Shown: positions 24,234 to 37,011, counted from the first letter of the stretch. The stretch: DNA of 64,000 nucleotides from Coleophoma eucalyptorum (GCA_026120035.1 JALRME010000025.1:186001-250000); one strand, 5' to 3'. Numbers and translations are program-made. The notes: a model not told the origin generated them from the letters alone.

Positions 24234-24592
24234 GTGTGCCTGAGTGCTTTCAATATTGGAATGGATAGTTTAGGGGATTTAAAAAAATATGTATTATCAG
24301 CTGCAGCGCGAGTTATTGAAATCAAGACATAGTGCCAGTAAGGGAGTAGTTCTCCATTCACATTTCTCAAGTGTCCGTGGTAAAGTCAGATGCAAGTAAT
24401 AGTCTTAAGTATTCGCTTTTTTATCATTCTGTTTTCATAGCGTCATTAAACGCTGAACTACATGCAATGCCATTCAAGAAGAAGTCCCGTTCCCTCAAGT
24501 CGAAGAGAAAAAAAAAATATGTATTACACAAAATGCATGTCGTATCTATCATCACCCCTTAGTCCTACCACCCGTCTCATTTAAGCACCCGT
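24234..24592. other. Intergenic, convergent 3' ends (359 bp)
   Basis: AT-rich sequence with A runs between two convergent stop codons. No gene seen. Confidence 0.6.
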
Positions 24593-25442
24593 TTACAAGA
24601 ACAAAGCCATACCAACAGCAACACCTGCAAAGGTGAGAGCTTCTGAAGGCTTGAATGAAGAGGCTCCACCGGTGCTGGTGGCTGAAGTAGTACCAGAGGT
24701 CTTGCTTGCACTGCCGCTGGAAGTACCAGAGCTCGCGGTTGAGCCGCCGCTGGAAGTGCTGGAGCCAGAGCCGGTGCCAGAGCTTCCGCTGTTAGAGCTA
24801 CCTGGTGCGAGGTTGGCGGTGGCTGCCTTTGCGAGGGTGGCATAGTTGGCGAGAGTGCGAGATGCGTTCTTGGCTGGGCTATTGAGGAATCTTGTTAGTT
24901 TCTTGTCCTGAACTTGACTGGCTTTGGTAGGGGACTTACGCTTCGTTGATAACCATGACCATTCCGTTTTGGCAATGCTTTCCTTGCGAGCAGTAAAGCC
25001 ACATGGGGGTTGTGTTGTTGATCATGATCGTGTAGGTTGGTGCAGTTGTCGCTGAGGCTGTGACAGGCATGAATCCAGAGTAGATACCAGTAACATTAGA
25101 GTTCATGGCGATAGGCTGGCATGGTTGATCGAAGGTGGATTGCGTAACGGTGTGGTTTGCTGGCGCAAATTGGAATTGTACCATGTCTCCAACAGCGGCG
25201 GTCAGGTTGTCTGGGGAGTACTTGAGCGTTCCGTTTGAGCTTCCGACCTTGACGACGTGCACAGTAACGTTAGATGCTGCTGAGGCTGTCGTAGATGCCG
25301 TGGTTGAGTTCCCTTTTGAACCATTTCCTTTGGCTAGGGTTGGTTCGTTAGTCTACTGCTTCCTGTAGTATATTGGAGGAAGGTCCTTACCTGCTACCAT
25401 GCCAAGGCTCAAGGCTGCGAGGGCGAAAGTTGTGAATTGCAT
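24593..25442 (-). CDS. Secreted GPI-type cupredoxin-domain protein
   Basis: A fungal extracellular Ser/Thr-rich protein with one plastocyanin-like fold, probably anchored to membrane or wall. Exons 25442-25391, 25333-24940 and 24878-24593 (introns 57 and 61 bp); product 243 aa. Signal peptide MQFTTFALAALSLGMVAA. The cupredoxin domain spans about residues 40-150: HVVKVG, VGDMVQFQF, a His in ANHTVTQS, and a C-x4-H-x4-M motif in YCSQGKHCQNGM, so a full His/Cys/His/Met type-1 copper set seems present. Several N-x-S/T sequons follow. A Ser/Gly/Thr linker leads to a hydrophobic C-terminus (ALTFAGVAVGMALFL) typical of GPI addition. The substrate is unknown; orthologues are often abundant cell-surface proteins. 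Confidence 0.92.
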
Positions 25443-28187
25443 ATTGAATATGGGTTGGGAGAGAAGAATGTCTTGCAAAGGTGTTAAAGAGAGTAAGTCT
25501 TAGAATATTAAAGGCGACTGGCGCTACTGTGTCGTTCTAGCCGACAATTAGATGTATTGAGAGAGAAGTAAAGAGAAGAGGAATGTTTGGAAGATGAGAA
25601 AACAAGAATGGGTAAGAAGAGAGAAGGAAGGGGGTAAGGGGCCTAAATATGAATTGTGATCTTTGGGTGTGAATACCAACGCTCACACGGGCCCTTCTTC
25701 TGGCCCGGAGAAATTGGTAGTACTTGGTGAGAATTCTGGGACACACAACTTACAGGGCTACGCCAGCCCAGCATTATTCCAAGATAAGGAGGCTACACCC
25801 CTGCTCCGCGACCAGGACGAGAAAGCTTGTGACGAGATGACGGTTCGAATCCCGAAAGCCCTCCAAGGTATGAAAGCATTGAAGCAAATCATGTCCTTAA
25901 GCTTACTTCCCCGAAACGCTGCTGGGTCCGGTACTCCCACGGAGCCGAGAGAAGAGTGACATGAGCGGTGGGAGTTGCATGAGGCGCTCAGACCAGTGGA
26001 TATGGGATGGCAGACGTGAGACAGCAGAGCCTGAGAAGAGGCCAGACGAGAAAATACGAAGGTCGCTGAAGGTCTTGTTTTTAGAGTAGAGCCTTATATT
26101 TAACCTTCTTTTGGATACATGTGAAGTCCCAGAACTCTCGTCTTGGGACGAGTCGTGGTGCAAGCGAGCGGCTGCACTTAGTTGGGCGTGATGTATTTTC
26201 CTTCTCACATCAACGCATTTGCGCAATCCTCATAATTCTTCGTCTGGTATTTTGGTCCGAATTGTATCTCAAGCTGTCAAAGCCTCACCAGTCGGGCACT
26301 AACCAGGCTGTGTGCTTTAAAAAAAATCAATCCCATCTCATCCTTCAAGCCCCGAGTTTTCAGTACACGGGACGAGAGGGAAGCGAGCGAAGCGAGGGCT
26401 CAGCGCAAGATGAGGCACGGATGTGCTTCATCGTCCAATCCCGCGACACAACCCAAAACATGCCCGGTTTCATCACAGGGTCTCCTTCCCGAACCCGTCC
26501 AACAGACAAGAGATGAAAGGAACTCAAGCTTAGATTGCAAACGAAAAATGGAAGGGTTAACCTGATGACAAGAATGACAGCTTTTGAAATCGGATGGGGT
26601 ATTTTCTCTAACATCTGTGTGTTGGTTGGTTGATTTGAGTTTGCTTGGCTTGCGAGCGACATCCAGTGCCAGCTGTTTTCCAAGCAAGATTGCAACTCGT
26701 AGGAGTAAATTTAGCAGAAGAGAGAGAAATGACGCCAGTAGTAGCAGCACGGAAGACCACACGGAAAAGGGTAAGAGAAAGCGTTGAGAAAGGGGTTTCG
26801 AAAGCCTAATCCATGACTACGCAGATCAGGGCGGCGAGGTCTCTGGGTAGACTTGATCGACGTGATTTAAGGGATTACATAGACTTTGGCACATCAAACG
26901 ATTCAATCCTCAGAAATGGTCGTGAATCTTTGATTGTGGAGCTTATTGGTAGGAATGAAAAGCTGTTTCCTGTAAGTTTGGTTTCTGTCACAGTCGATAG
27001 AAGTGCCAGTTGTTGAATTCGTTCGCCCTGAGGGAGCAGAATGAATGACAAAGATCCTCAAATAATGACATTCATAATCCGATAATGCGTCTTGAGACAA
27101 GCCGATTCGTATTATCATCTATCATCTTGAGGGTCTTCAAATATCTTGTTGTTGCTATCATAGAGAAGAAAACTCTACGGGAATAATTACTAGTGTGGGG
27201 TAATAAGAATAAACATAAAGTTGTGGATCGAAAGTCTCTTGGCAGATTTAATCTTCTACTTCAGAAATAACTCTCTCACCTGCAGATGCCAGTAATCTGC
27301 TCAGCCTTCGTGATGTTTAGAAGGATCAAAAGTTCCTCAGCTCTTCTATAAAGCTATGCAAGTCCTCTCGTATTTCCTTGCCATTCTCTCATACAAACTC
27401 GGCGAAATTCTTCAAACCAAGACACCATGGTCTCCCAGGACGTATCCCTTTCCAGTCCCTAATTCCCAAGATGAAAGAGCCTAGGTTACCTTCTGTATTG
27501 GAAGTCTATGATTTAAGCTTCAGACTTCCTCTGTCACTCAGTTTCACTAGCCTCACGGATTGGCCAACAAGCATAGCCATATCTCGGATTCGGCGTCATG
27601 AACACTTGCTTTCAGTAGCAAGACTAGTATGCTCCCAATCTTCCGAGAAAAGTTGCAGGCACCCACCCTATCCTCCACAGGTGATGCCGTAAAGAGCATG
27701 TTCCAGGTGCGTCGTGGGTATACGTTGTGGTTAGGAAAGCCGTAACTGGCTTCGATAATCGTCCACATGGTTCAGCCATTAGATAAGAGTGGTTTTCGAT
27801 GTGGTACGAATCCTCATCTTTACTAGCAAAGAAAGTGAAGGTCTGATACGCATCTCGAGCTCATACCAGGCTAGTAATAGAGAGCAAAGGCCTTAGACCC
27901 ATGTTTTCGATGACACATGGGTCTTTATAGCTTGGATTATGTGCCTTTGTTGGTTCTGAATCGCCAGTAGAATTAAGAGCATCGTGAAAAGGTGCCATGC
28001 GAAGTATATCTCGTATGTTCGAGAATGGCTTGGAGAGACGTCTGCTGTTTGTTCGTCCCAACAACGCCTTTCCACCTCTTCAGGAATGTCATGATCCCGG
28101 ATTCTGTAAAAGAAACTTCAGCAATTCAATGCTTCTTTGCCATCATGAGTGTGTCCGATCATATTATGTCCACCATTAGGCCATTCT
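25443..28187. other. 2.7 kb gene-free region
   Basis: No gene supported. The region is fairly AT-rich, with many short overlapping frames on both strands that show no recognised motif or splice pairing. A tRNA B-box-like GGTTCGAATCC occurs at about 25843-25853, but the flanks do not fold into a tRNA. The promoter of the cupredoxin gene lies at the left edge. Confidence 0.5.
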
Positions 28188-28804
28188 CTAAAAGTCAAGC
28201 AAGAGCTGTGGCGCTAGTTTCTCCAGATCCTCGACCTAATACCAGCAGTTAGTCAAAATGGATCCAAATTTGTAATTAAGAACCACAATTGAAGACATAC
28301 CTCACAGAACCCATCATCAACCCGGCCATCCTCCTCTGCTTGCTCCCTCTTCATATATACACACCTGGTCAAACTCTCACGGGCAAAGATCTCCACATAT
28401 CTCCCAATCGCTGCATTGGCATCCTTGGCAATCCTCGTCCCGTCCTGCTGAAAGAACTCGTGCAGTAACCTCGTCAATAGCTCCGGCGGAATAGTAGCTC
28501 GTTCCTCATCTTCTTCCTCTTCAACTTCCACTACGTCTTCTTGCGCACCACCTTCGGTTTCCGAGGTTGCGGAGTCTATTGACACGTGTTCTCTGCCACT
28601 GGCAAAGGGATCCGAACCCACCTCTTCTTCGTCGTTGGGCTCGGGGGCGCGTTGGCTTTTCGATTTCTTCGATGTGGCTGCGGCTTTGCGCTTTGTAGCT
28701 GCTGTCGCAGTAGAGGCTTTGCTTTTAGCTGCGGCTGGTTTGGCGGTCGTCTTCTTGACTCCTGCACCCTTTGGTCGAGGTGGGTTGAATGGTTTGGGAG
28801 GCAT
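28188..28804 (-). CDS. mhf2: Centromere protein X / MHF2 with long disordered N-terminus
   Basis: A histone-fold subunit that pairs with CENP-S (MHF1), acting at the inner kinetochore and with FANCM-type helicases in fork repair. Exons 28804-28301 and 28235-28188 (65 bp intron); product 183 aa. The C-terminal 80 residues match CENP-X: IPPELLTRLLHEFFQQDGTRI, AIGRYVEIFARESL, then the exon-2 ending VEDLEKLAPQLLLDF, nearly the same as the vertebrate ending. The intron is needed: read-through replaces that ending with unrelated residues. The first 100 residues are Lys/Ala/Pro-rich then Glu-rich and probably disordered; animal CENP-X (about 80 aa) lacks them. Confidence 0.93.
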
Positions 28805-29481
28805 CTTTATTTTATGTATTGCAAGTGTTGGATGTTGCTAGAAAGGTGGAGACGCGTAGGTAAACGCGACGGCTTCTTGCATGTTTGGCGCGTGTCACGT
28901 GGTTACTAATAAAGTTGCAACTTCCCTTAGGTATGAGTTACCCGGCCCGGCGGCCGGACTGAAGGGGGGGTCCAAGTCTTGTTTCAAATCTGGTCGATTT
29001 CACCCTCTAGCTCAAGATCTTATATGGTGCACAGGTTGGCTATTCTGAAGTTTACGGATTTGTAGAAAATCCACCCTTAGAGTGCATTCTAGACGGGAGT
29101 ACTGAACTAAGAATGCTCATTTGTGGGCAAAAGTAAACGAGTAAATGTTGTCCAAATAAAACAAAACATGTTATATTTGTCCCTGTGATTCTGTCGTTGC
29201 GAGAACAATATCTTCCATCCTCTCATGGCCAAGTGTAGAAGTACAGAGGAGACTAGTCAAAGTTATACCATTATGATTGAGATTGAATTTTATGTACTAT
29301 ATATATACTGGACCAGCAGCACTGCCTCGCCTTGATATTCATCAAGGTAGGGGGGACATTTGAGATACTCAAGTCCCAAAATCCCAACCAAAGCCATGTG
29401 TATCCAGGGTATCAACAAAAGAAGCAGAAAAGAGCCTTATAAACCCACTCGCATCATTACCAGAGTTTCTCTCTCAAGAAT
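28805..29481. other. Intergenic, 677 bp
   Basis: CENP-X promoter on the left and the 3' UTR of the protease-like gene on the right, though the intervening sequence is AT-rich. No gene seen. Confidence 0.6.
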
Positions 29482-31559
29482 TTACTCACTCCAGTGCTCC
29501 TCAAACCTGCTTTCTCGTCTCGATTTGGAAGGACTGTGCGGACTTCCGTGACCCTCGCTACTTATGGTAGGACTGTCACCAACAGCACTTGAATTTAAAC
29601 CAGTATCTAAGGTCCCCCGTCTCCGTTGCACGTCACTTGGCATCGTAGGGCTAGTTGGACTGACTATGTCGTCAAAATCGTTTTTTCGCTCCATATTCCC
29701 GATCCCACCGCCACTCAGTTCGTGAGACTGACTTCCAGGTTCTGCCGTCGGGGAGATATCAGTTATTGTCCCACCCCCCAGATTTCCGCGGTCGATTGAG
29801 TAGTACTGTGCAGAAGTAGGTCTAATCCGTTCGAGTGGCACATTTGCTTCTAGTTCTTGAGGTTGCATGATAGGATTTCCCCCAATCTCGATTCTCGGCC
29901 CAACGGCACGACCACCAGCCTCATGCGTGAACGAGGATGCTTGTGCCGTATACGCCGAAGAGCCATACGGCTCGATGCGCTTGCCTGTGTCAATTTCTGC
30001 AACTGGTGTTCCTGGCCGGGCATTTTCCTTGGCTGCCTTAACGGAACGGCTTCGCCGGAGGCAGAACAGTGCAATTGCACCAATTATTGCTAATGCTCCT
30101 ACGACAGTACCAATCACTATGCCGGCTATAGCACCACCGCCGAGTTTGTGATTCGAAGATCTAGATGGGGATGGGGTACTACCTGAGCTAGAATTCGAAG
30201 TGCCTGTTGTCGTAGGTAGGGTAGCGGGTAGCGCAATGATATTTTCTGAAGCACTGTCCGAGAAGACACACTGGCTAACATTAAAAGTCCTGCTATTGTA
30301 ATGTGCCGTTACATAAGCCTCTTGAAGGAAAACGCGACCAAGAGTATATTGGCTCTCGTCTGTGGCTCGCTTGAGTGGGAAATACTTCGACGTGCCATTA
30401 TAGATTGGTGCAGAAACATTGAGGTCGAAAGATGCATATGGCAGGACTATGTTTGTTGTAGATCCGCCACTTTTTTGATTTGCGAGAGTAATCGTAATGT
30501 TCGGGTTGAGACTAACTAAATTCTCATGCGTGGATGCGTTCATGAGATACAGCCCCCATATGTTGTTGTACTCAAGTCCAAAAGCTGATTCAAAAGCATC
30601 ACAGACGTCGGTTGGGAGCCACATTTCCGCAACTGTAGAGTCGATGAAAGCAAATTCAGGTGTTGACATCAGAGTTACATTGCCAGCGTCAGTTGTAGAG
30701 GTAATTGATCGAATGGTGATAACGATATCACGAAGATTGTCCCCTGTCATTGTGAAAATGACATTGTTTGGAGTGAAGCGGCTAGCATCATAACCTCCAA
30801 AAATAAGTTGACCGAAAACACTCTTCAAGCGGTAGTATGCCCCGGCTGTGTAGCTCCAGCTCATACTTGATATCGTGCCATTGGAGTATAATGTGTCAGA
30901 GAAGCTCGGTTGTGGATCGCCATACCCGCTGAAGTTGGTAGGTTGAAATCCCATACCAAGCTGACCGAAAAAGTAGGAATCAGAAGATATCTCTGCAACA
31001 ATCTGATGAGTGAGAGTTGGTCCTTCGTCAGAGCTGTATCCAAGGCCCACAATATCAAATCCTTGGAAAAAAAGTCAGAATGGCGAAATAAGCTTCTCAG
31101 AATCACTTACCGTATTGACCCTGCCCAGAATATCCAAGGTCTTGATTCAAGCCCAGATATAACTGATCTCCCTGCTCCCAAGTAGAGGAAGAAGTTGCCT
31201 CCCATAGTCCTCCTCTTTCATCTCCACAATCTGCCGACACGCCTTCTGTTGTGTTACAGACTCCGGGAATATTCCCCCATATGGCCCAAACTTCCTGCCA
31301 ACTAGTTGCTGGCAACACGCGAATTGTTGTAGCGGGAGTGCCAACTCGGATCTCGAATGTACTCCATGTCCCATCATTTCCCTCCCTGTAGCACTGTCAA
31401 TACGCCACCCGCTTGAGAACTTCAGGGTTCTTACCAGTGTTGACTTGGGACAGCAATTACTGGGGCTGCCAGAGTAATGTTGTCCCTCTCCACTAACTCC
31501 GCAGTTAACCCAAATTTAACACAGACGAAGAAGATGCCAAACTTCAAAAACGAGCGCAT
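29482..31559 (-). CDS. Membrane-anchored aspartyl-protease-like protein, catalytic motifs degenerate
   Basis: Type I membrane protein with a pepsin-like ectodomain. Exons 31559-31435, 31385-31111 and 31061-29482 (introns both 49 bp); product 659 aa. Signal peptide MRSFLKFGIFFVCVKFGLTA, then WEGNDGTWSTFEIRVGTP, a typical entry into an A1 fold. Where DTGS is expected there is RVLPATSWQEVW, without the Asp, and the second site reads FAFIDSTVAEMWLP (DST for DTG). It is therefore probably a pseudopeptidase. Many N-glycosylation sequons are present. A Ser-rich stalk precedes the transmembrane helix AGIVIGTVVGALAIIGAIALFCL and a basic stop-transfer RRSRS. A disordered cytoplasmic tail of about 190 residues follows. 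A sensor or adhesion role is possible but not shown. Confidence 0.88.
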
Positions 31560-32366
31560 AACGAAGGATTGCTAATCATCGCGAAAGAAAAAGCAGATAG
31601 TGAGGAGAATCCGGGGTCATAAATACAAAGGCAACAAAAGGCCCTCAAGAGCATGAGCTCATAGCAGGGGGAGCAAGGGTAAAGTCGTACCTAGAACGAA
31701 ACGAATGAAGGATTAGTATGATATCTACCAAGTACGGCCCTGCACATGATTGGTTGTCTGGAAAGAGTATATCATCCAGATTGTTCTAATTCGTGCCCTG
31801 CAAGATCGAGGCTGCAGTCCTCCCCTCATTCAGCCTGGCTGAATGGTCACAAGAATGACGTTGGAAAGTACTTGGCCCTGGTCTGATGTCTGTGGCGAGG
31901 TCCATAAAGTTGGCAGCCACTTAGCGAAGAGATGATGGGATTTCAAGATTTCCTTAAGAGAAGTTTTGCATGGACAAATTTAAAGTTAACTTAAGAGATC
32001 CGAGGTGTCCATAGTCGTAATCAATCGGACTTTTAAGTGTGTCACCAGGTCTCCGACGATATTACGTAAGAGTTGAATGTTTCCATTCGGATTTTGCCCC
32101 CTACACGATCTATGAAAGCATGCAAAATAGACTACCAAGATCAAGTGAAGACAGTAGCAAGGGAAACACATCAAGAAAATTGCCTAGGTAATAAAGTACA
32201 ACAGTGACACCGGGAACACCCTTATGCCCTGCAAGCTGCTCCAGACCACAGCAATCGATGTCTGTCACAACCTCCACCTGCCCCACAGGTTTCTCTACAA
32301 GCCATTCATTGCACATTATCAACCACCCATCCCCAAATTCTATCCACAAATCCCCAAGCGATCCGT
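31560..32366. other. Intergenic, 807 bp
   Basis: Promoter of the protease-like gene and 3' UTR of the ADP/ATP carrier. No gene recognised. Confidence 0.6.
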
Positions 32367-33895
32367 TTACTTGAAGGCCTTTCCGAACATCAAGACCTGC
32401 ATTTGATCGTAGATGGACAGAACACCAGCACCGGCAACACCACGGAGAATGTTGGCTCCAGCACCCTTGAAGAGAGACTTGACACCCTCCTTGGCGACGA
32501 TTTGACGACCAGCATCGAAGGAAGACTTGTACTTAACGGCCTCACCGGAAGTCATCATCATACGACGACGGATAGTGTCCAATGGGTAAGAAGCGATACC
32601 AGCACCAGTAGTGACACCCCATCCGAGAGCGAAAGAGGCAAGGAAGTTACCCTCAAGAGGACCGACAAGGATGACTGGCTTAATGGAATCGTACATTCCG
32701 AAGTAAAGACCACGGTAAACAACGATACCAGCGACGGAAGGACCGAAACCACGGTAGAGACCAGCGATACCATCGGAAGCGAGGGTCTTCTTGTAGACAT
32801 CAATGAGACCGTTGAATTGACGCTCACCACCGGTCTTGGCGGACTTGTTGTCGTTGGCAAGACGGGTACGGGCGTAATCGAGGGAGTAGACGAAAAGGAG
32901 GGAAGTGGCACCAGCAGCCTAGGATACGTTAGTTGAGGACCCGGAACCTGAATAAAGACACTTACTCCACCGGAGGCAAGGTTACCGGCCATCCACTTGG
33001 CGTATCCATCACGCTCCTTCTTGAAAGCGAACATGGACTTGTAGGTATCACGGAAAGCGAAGTTCAAGGCTTGAGTTGGGAAGTATCGGACAACGTTGGC
33101 AGTGTTTCCTCTCCAGAGAGAAGCAATACCCTCGTTGGCAATAACACGCTTGAAGCACTCTCCGATACCATCGTACTTTCGGTCAAGACGACCAGTCTTC
33201 AACATCTCATCCTGTAGATTTCATTAGTCAATGCAACGAATCAATGTAGTAAATACTGTTGTGATCAATGCCGGCCGGAGCTTTACAAGATCGACATGGC
33301 AAGCTCAGAGGGCACATGCGCTGGGTTCGGCAGGATTTGCGGCTTATGCCGAACGGGAACGCGGGTGTGCGGAAGTTGGAAGAAAACAAAATACATACCT
33401 GGTTTTGGATCAAGAGCTTGACACGCTCGATAGGAGCAGCAGCAGTCTTGGAGACAGCAGCGGAAACACCTCCCACTGTTTAAATTGTTAGTATGCTTCA
33501 CAGATGAATTGAACCCGTAATCCCCGATACGTCAAAGCCCATTTCGAAGGACAGCGATAACGATCGGAGAGTATTCGCAGAGGTAAACGTACTCAAGAAA
33601 TCGATGACGAAGGGTCTGTGAAGAGGGTTTAGTTAGTTTTGAGCTCATAATGGATGTATTTTGATTTAGGAATGGATGCGATTGTAAGCCCCCATGAGCG
33701 ACCAAGGCCTTGCGCAGATGATTCTAATGGAAAGCATGCAGCGGAGACAGTTGGCAATACTCAATTGACTATTGATGAGGCTCAATGGAAATGGTTGCAA
33801 TTGTTGTTGTGCAAGATGGGGAGAATTGAAGATTGTTAAAGAAATACGTACGGGACACCCATAACGCTCTGCTTCTTTGGTGCCTCGTTAGACAT
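32367..33895 (-). CDS. AAC: Mitochondrial ADP/ATP carrier
   Basis: Exchanges cytosolic ADP for matrix ATP across the inner mitochondrial membrane. Exons 33895-33852, 33615-33593, 33475-33399, 33211-32966 and 32918-32367 (introns 236, 117, 187 and 47 bp); product 313 aa, the usual fungal length. Three mitochondrial-carrier repeats carry PxD/ExxK/R-type motifs ([28 protein letters not shown]). The RRRMMM hexamer is the specific signature of ADP/ATP carriers. The protein starts [25 protein letters not shown]. The 5' introns are much longer than the rest of the window's introns and one exon has just 23 nt. Confidence 0.97.
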
Positions 33896-35197
33896 ATTTG
33901 CGGTGGTGATCACAGATCAAGGACTGAGGGGAGATGGGTATTAGAAAGGAAGATTGATGGAGAAGGATGAGAGGAGATGGTTGACGGATGTCGAGATATC
34001 GAAAGAGAGAAATTTTTGAGGTCTGGGAAGAAGAACAGATCTTAAGGGCCGGCCGCTTAAGTCGGCGCTAAGTTGGCTATGCGTGTTTTTCCGAGAATTA
34101 TTGTGGAGCCAGGCGAGACCCAACCCAGCAACGGAAGAGATGGAGAAGGAGCTTTGAGATAGGAAGCGAGCAAAAGGGGTTCGAGCGATAGAGCAATGCA
34201 AAAGGGCAGAATGCGAGTGCAATGGAATGGGAGTTCTGATTTCTGCTATCGCTTCAGATCATACGACTGTTCTTCTTAAAGGTGAAGTTCCGATCGATTG
34301 CTGCATGCAATTCCACTGTCCTGCCGACGATGCAACACCCGTTCCCCCATCCCACCCAGTGTCAGACATAAGGGAGAACCCGGAAAACGATAGGCACGTG
34401 AGCCTAGCTGGGGTTTGCGCTGCATGAGGTATTGGACGGACGGCCTGACGCTTTTGGACGCATAGTGCAGGCCGTCTCGCTCTCGTCAATAGCCCACAAC
34501 GATTTCTGCTATGATTGTTATTAACAGTTAGACACAACAGCGGCGCTGAGAGGAATAGCTCTGAAACGTCGAGGCCTGCTGAACGCAAACCGTTACTTGG
34601 GCGATCACAAGCTTTTCCCGTAGTAGACCCTCTTCTAGTTAGGCGTTGCAGAACCGGGATGCCTCCAAGTGTCAAGCAGGCTGTCGCAGAACTAGTAGTC
34701 GAAAAATGAGCCTGATCGATACTTTTTCGGCTCTGCTTTACCCCAACCGACAGTTGTAGTGAGAACAGGACATAAAGGGGCATGTGCCGCCATGGTGTTT
34801 TCGAAGGGTGCGAAACCAACAACTGAGTGACTAGAGAGTGCACTTTTCCGGATATCCTGCGCAACCTACAACCGGAGTTGCCGAAAATACCCAACACAGG
34901 ACTCAGACATAGGCAAGTTGCAAGTAAAATTGTGCTCTCCAGAGCCCTGTAGAGATATTCTGGATCCGGGTAAAGCCTCTGCCTCGTTCACCGCTTTGAG
35001 AGTGGACTAGAGATCGATATGTGCACCGATTCTGCTGCAGTGGTTGCCCATGCAACTACATTTCGCGCTAACCCGGAAAATACTGTTTCAACGGTAAACA
35101 AGTCAAGCTATCCCAAGATTATCCACGAGAACACCACTTTGCGAATGCGCACCCTAAAACCAATACATGAAAGCACAGAATCACTACATTTTGCTGA
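33896..35197. other. Divergent intergenic region, 1.3 kb
   Basis: Lies between divergent ADP/ATP carrier and SnaD-like genes and must hold both promoters. The 212-aa minus frame at 34259-34897 has no recognisable domain and I treat it as chance. Confidence 0.55.
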
Positions 35198-37011
35198 ATG
35201 GATCCATCCCACTCCCTTCCTGGGTCTCCAGGAACACCGCTATTCCAAATCTCGCCGGAGCGCGTGAATCGAGGACGAAATGAGCTACAGGCATCGCCGA
35301 CTTTGAGTTTGGGCGGAGGAAGATTTCGTGAGGGACATTCTCGGGAGAGTTCTGTACACGAAAGAGTGGCTGCTTTCAATTCCCTCAATTCTAGCGGCGC
35401 GCAAGCGCAAGAGCTGTTGAAGCAAGCAGCCCAACTCAAACGTGCAATGCTTGGGCGCGAGGAAGCTGTACGAGCAAGGACAGAAGCAGATCAACAACGG
35501 GATCATGCCCGAGCGGAGCTGCGCAAGTATGAGAATGAGTCGAAAAAGTTGAACAAGCAGGTGGAGATGCTCTTGAGGAAGCTGGATGAGTGTAAAGCGC
35601 GAGAGCTCATTGTCTGCCAAAAGCTTGAGACAAGACAGGTATGGGCGTTGACGTAATTCACGATAATATGCTGACCTTTCCATAGGAGGAGCTTGGACAA
35701 TCAAAAGAAAAATACCAGCATACAAAAGCTGAATGGGAAAAAGAAGTCCGGAGACTGCGAAAAGAAGCATTCAGGTCACAATCGTCAATAGTCAAGTTAC
35801 AAGAAGAATTGAAAGCCAGCCGACTGGCACACAAAATCGTCTCTAATGACCTCGAATCTGAGAGGCAGCGTAGCAAGAATCGAGAACAGGAAGCTTTCGA
35901 AGCACGGTATGAACTGGTTGGAGTTCAAGAAGAACTTGCGCAAATGCTTGAAAAGGTCAAGCTGGTGGAACAAGAGAGAGATGCGTTGAGGACTATTGCG
36001 AAGAACGAAGAAATTGCCAGAATAGCTGCTGAAGGACGCCTACCACTGCCTGTTCAATCACAAAATGACGAATTTGCATCACCGAAAAAGGCACGAAACT
36101 CTTTGGATCCAATGACAATTTTATCATCTGCTGCAAGCGAGGAAGAATTAGAGGAACTCAGGTTCCTACTGGATTGGGAAAAACAAAACGCCACCCGTGC
36201 CCACGATCGGATTGAATTTTTGGAGGAGGAACTTCGATTGCAATGCGCTGCAGCTTCCGCAGCTTCCGCAGCTCGTGTCGAGATGGCTGCCACACTGGAG
36301 GCTGTTGAAGCCCAGAACACTGTTGAAGCTCAGAACACTGTTGAAGTCAAGAACACAGAACCTCCACCAACGGAAGATGTTACTGAGGATGAGGAGCCAC
36401 AACAAAGCCATATTTTCATTCCTGAAGAAGGCGTTTTCCGGGCCATTCCACCACAACCATCTCCTCGAAGGCCGGCCAACATTATCATTGCTGAACCAGA
36501 GCCCGTAGAGCACGACCTAGTGTGCCATGCTAGAACCCCAACTTGTGAGCCACCTGCTCTCGCGCTTGGCCGAGATGTAAATTCGCGGACTTCTCTCCAA
36601 TCTCTTTTCGACACTCTACCTTCTCCAAAAGAACCATCCCGCGAATCAATGACTTCCGAGAACATGACATCTGACGAATCGGCAATGACCACAAACTTGA
36701 CCGAGAATATCGCAACTACTATCGAGCCTACCTTCCACACAATCTCAACAACTACCCGTATTCCACTTGTCGATACTTCAGATGAGACACCGGTTCCCAG
36801 ATCAAAGGAATGGGATCTTTTCTGCCCCACGATGACACGTGAGGAAGCGTTGGCACAGATTCGAGAACGAAGAGGAAGAGCTCGCAGCTTGGCGCAGGGG
36901 ACTTTAACCCCAAGAAAACAGATGGTCGAAGGTGGACCACGAAGAGACATTTCAGCTCCTGCGATACGAAGTGGTAATGTACGTGGTAGATCAACGGCGA
37001 GAAGTGCTTAA
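35198..37011 (+). CDS. snaD: Coiled-coil protein, SnaD-like spindle-pole-body associated
   Basis: Exons 35198-35638 and 35686-37011 (47 bp intron, phase 0); product 588 aa. The N-terminus (LPGSPGTPLFQISPERVN), the block QLKRAMLGREEAVRAR and the stretch EWEKEVRRLRKEAFRSQSSIVKLQEELK resemble filamentous-fungal SnaD proteins, named for spindle-pole-body association. Heptad-like coiled coil runs from about residue 55 to 270 (KKLNKQVEMLLRKLDE and onward), with a second short coiled coil at about 320-350. An imperfect repeat EAQNTVEAQNTVEVKNT sits near residue 375. The C-terminal third is disordered, ending basic (RGRSTARSA), and contains EWDLFCPTMTREEALAQIRERRGRARS, which looks conserved. The family assignment is from memory of the pattern, so moderate confidence. 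Confidence 0.8.

Noticed and set aside
25771..25870. tRNA-like B box GGTTCGAATCC at 25843-25853
   Set aside because: Flanking bases do not form a proper T stem or acceptor stem, and no A box is found at the right distance.
34259..34897. 212-aa minus-strand open frame
   Set aside because: No recognisable motif and composition unlike the neighbouring genes; it lies in a divergent promoter region.
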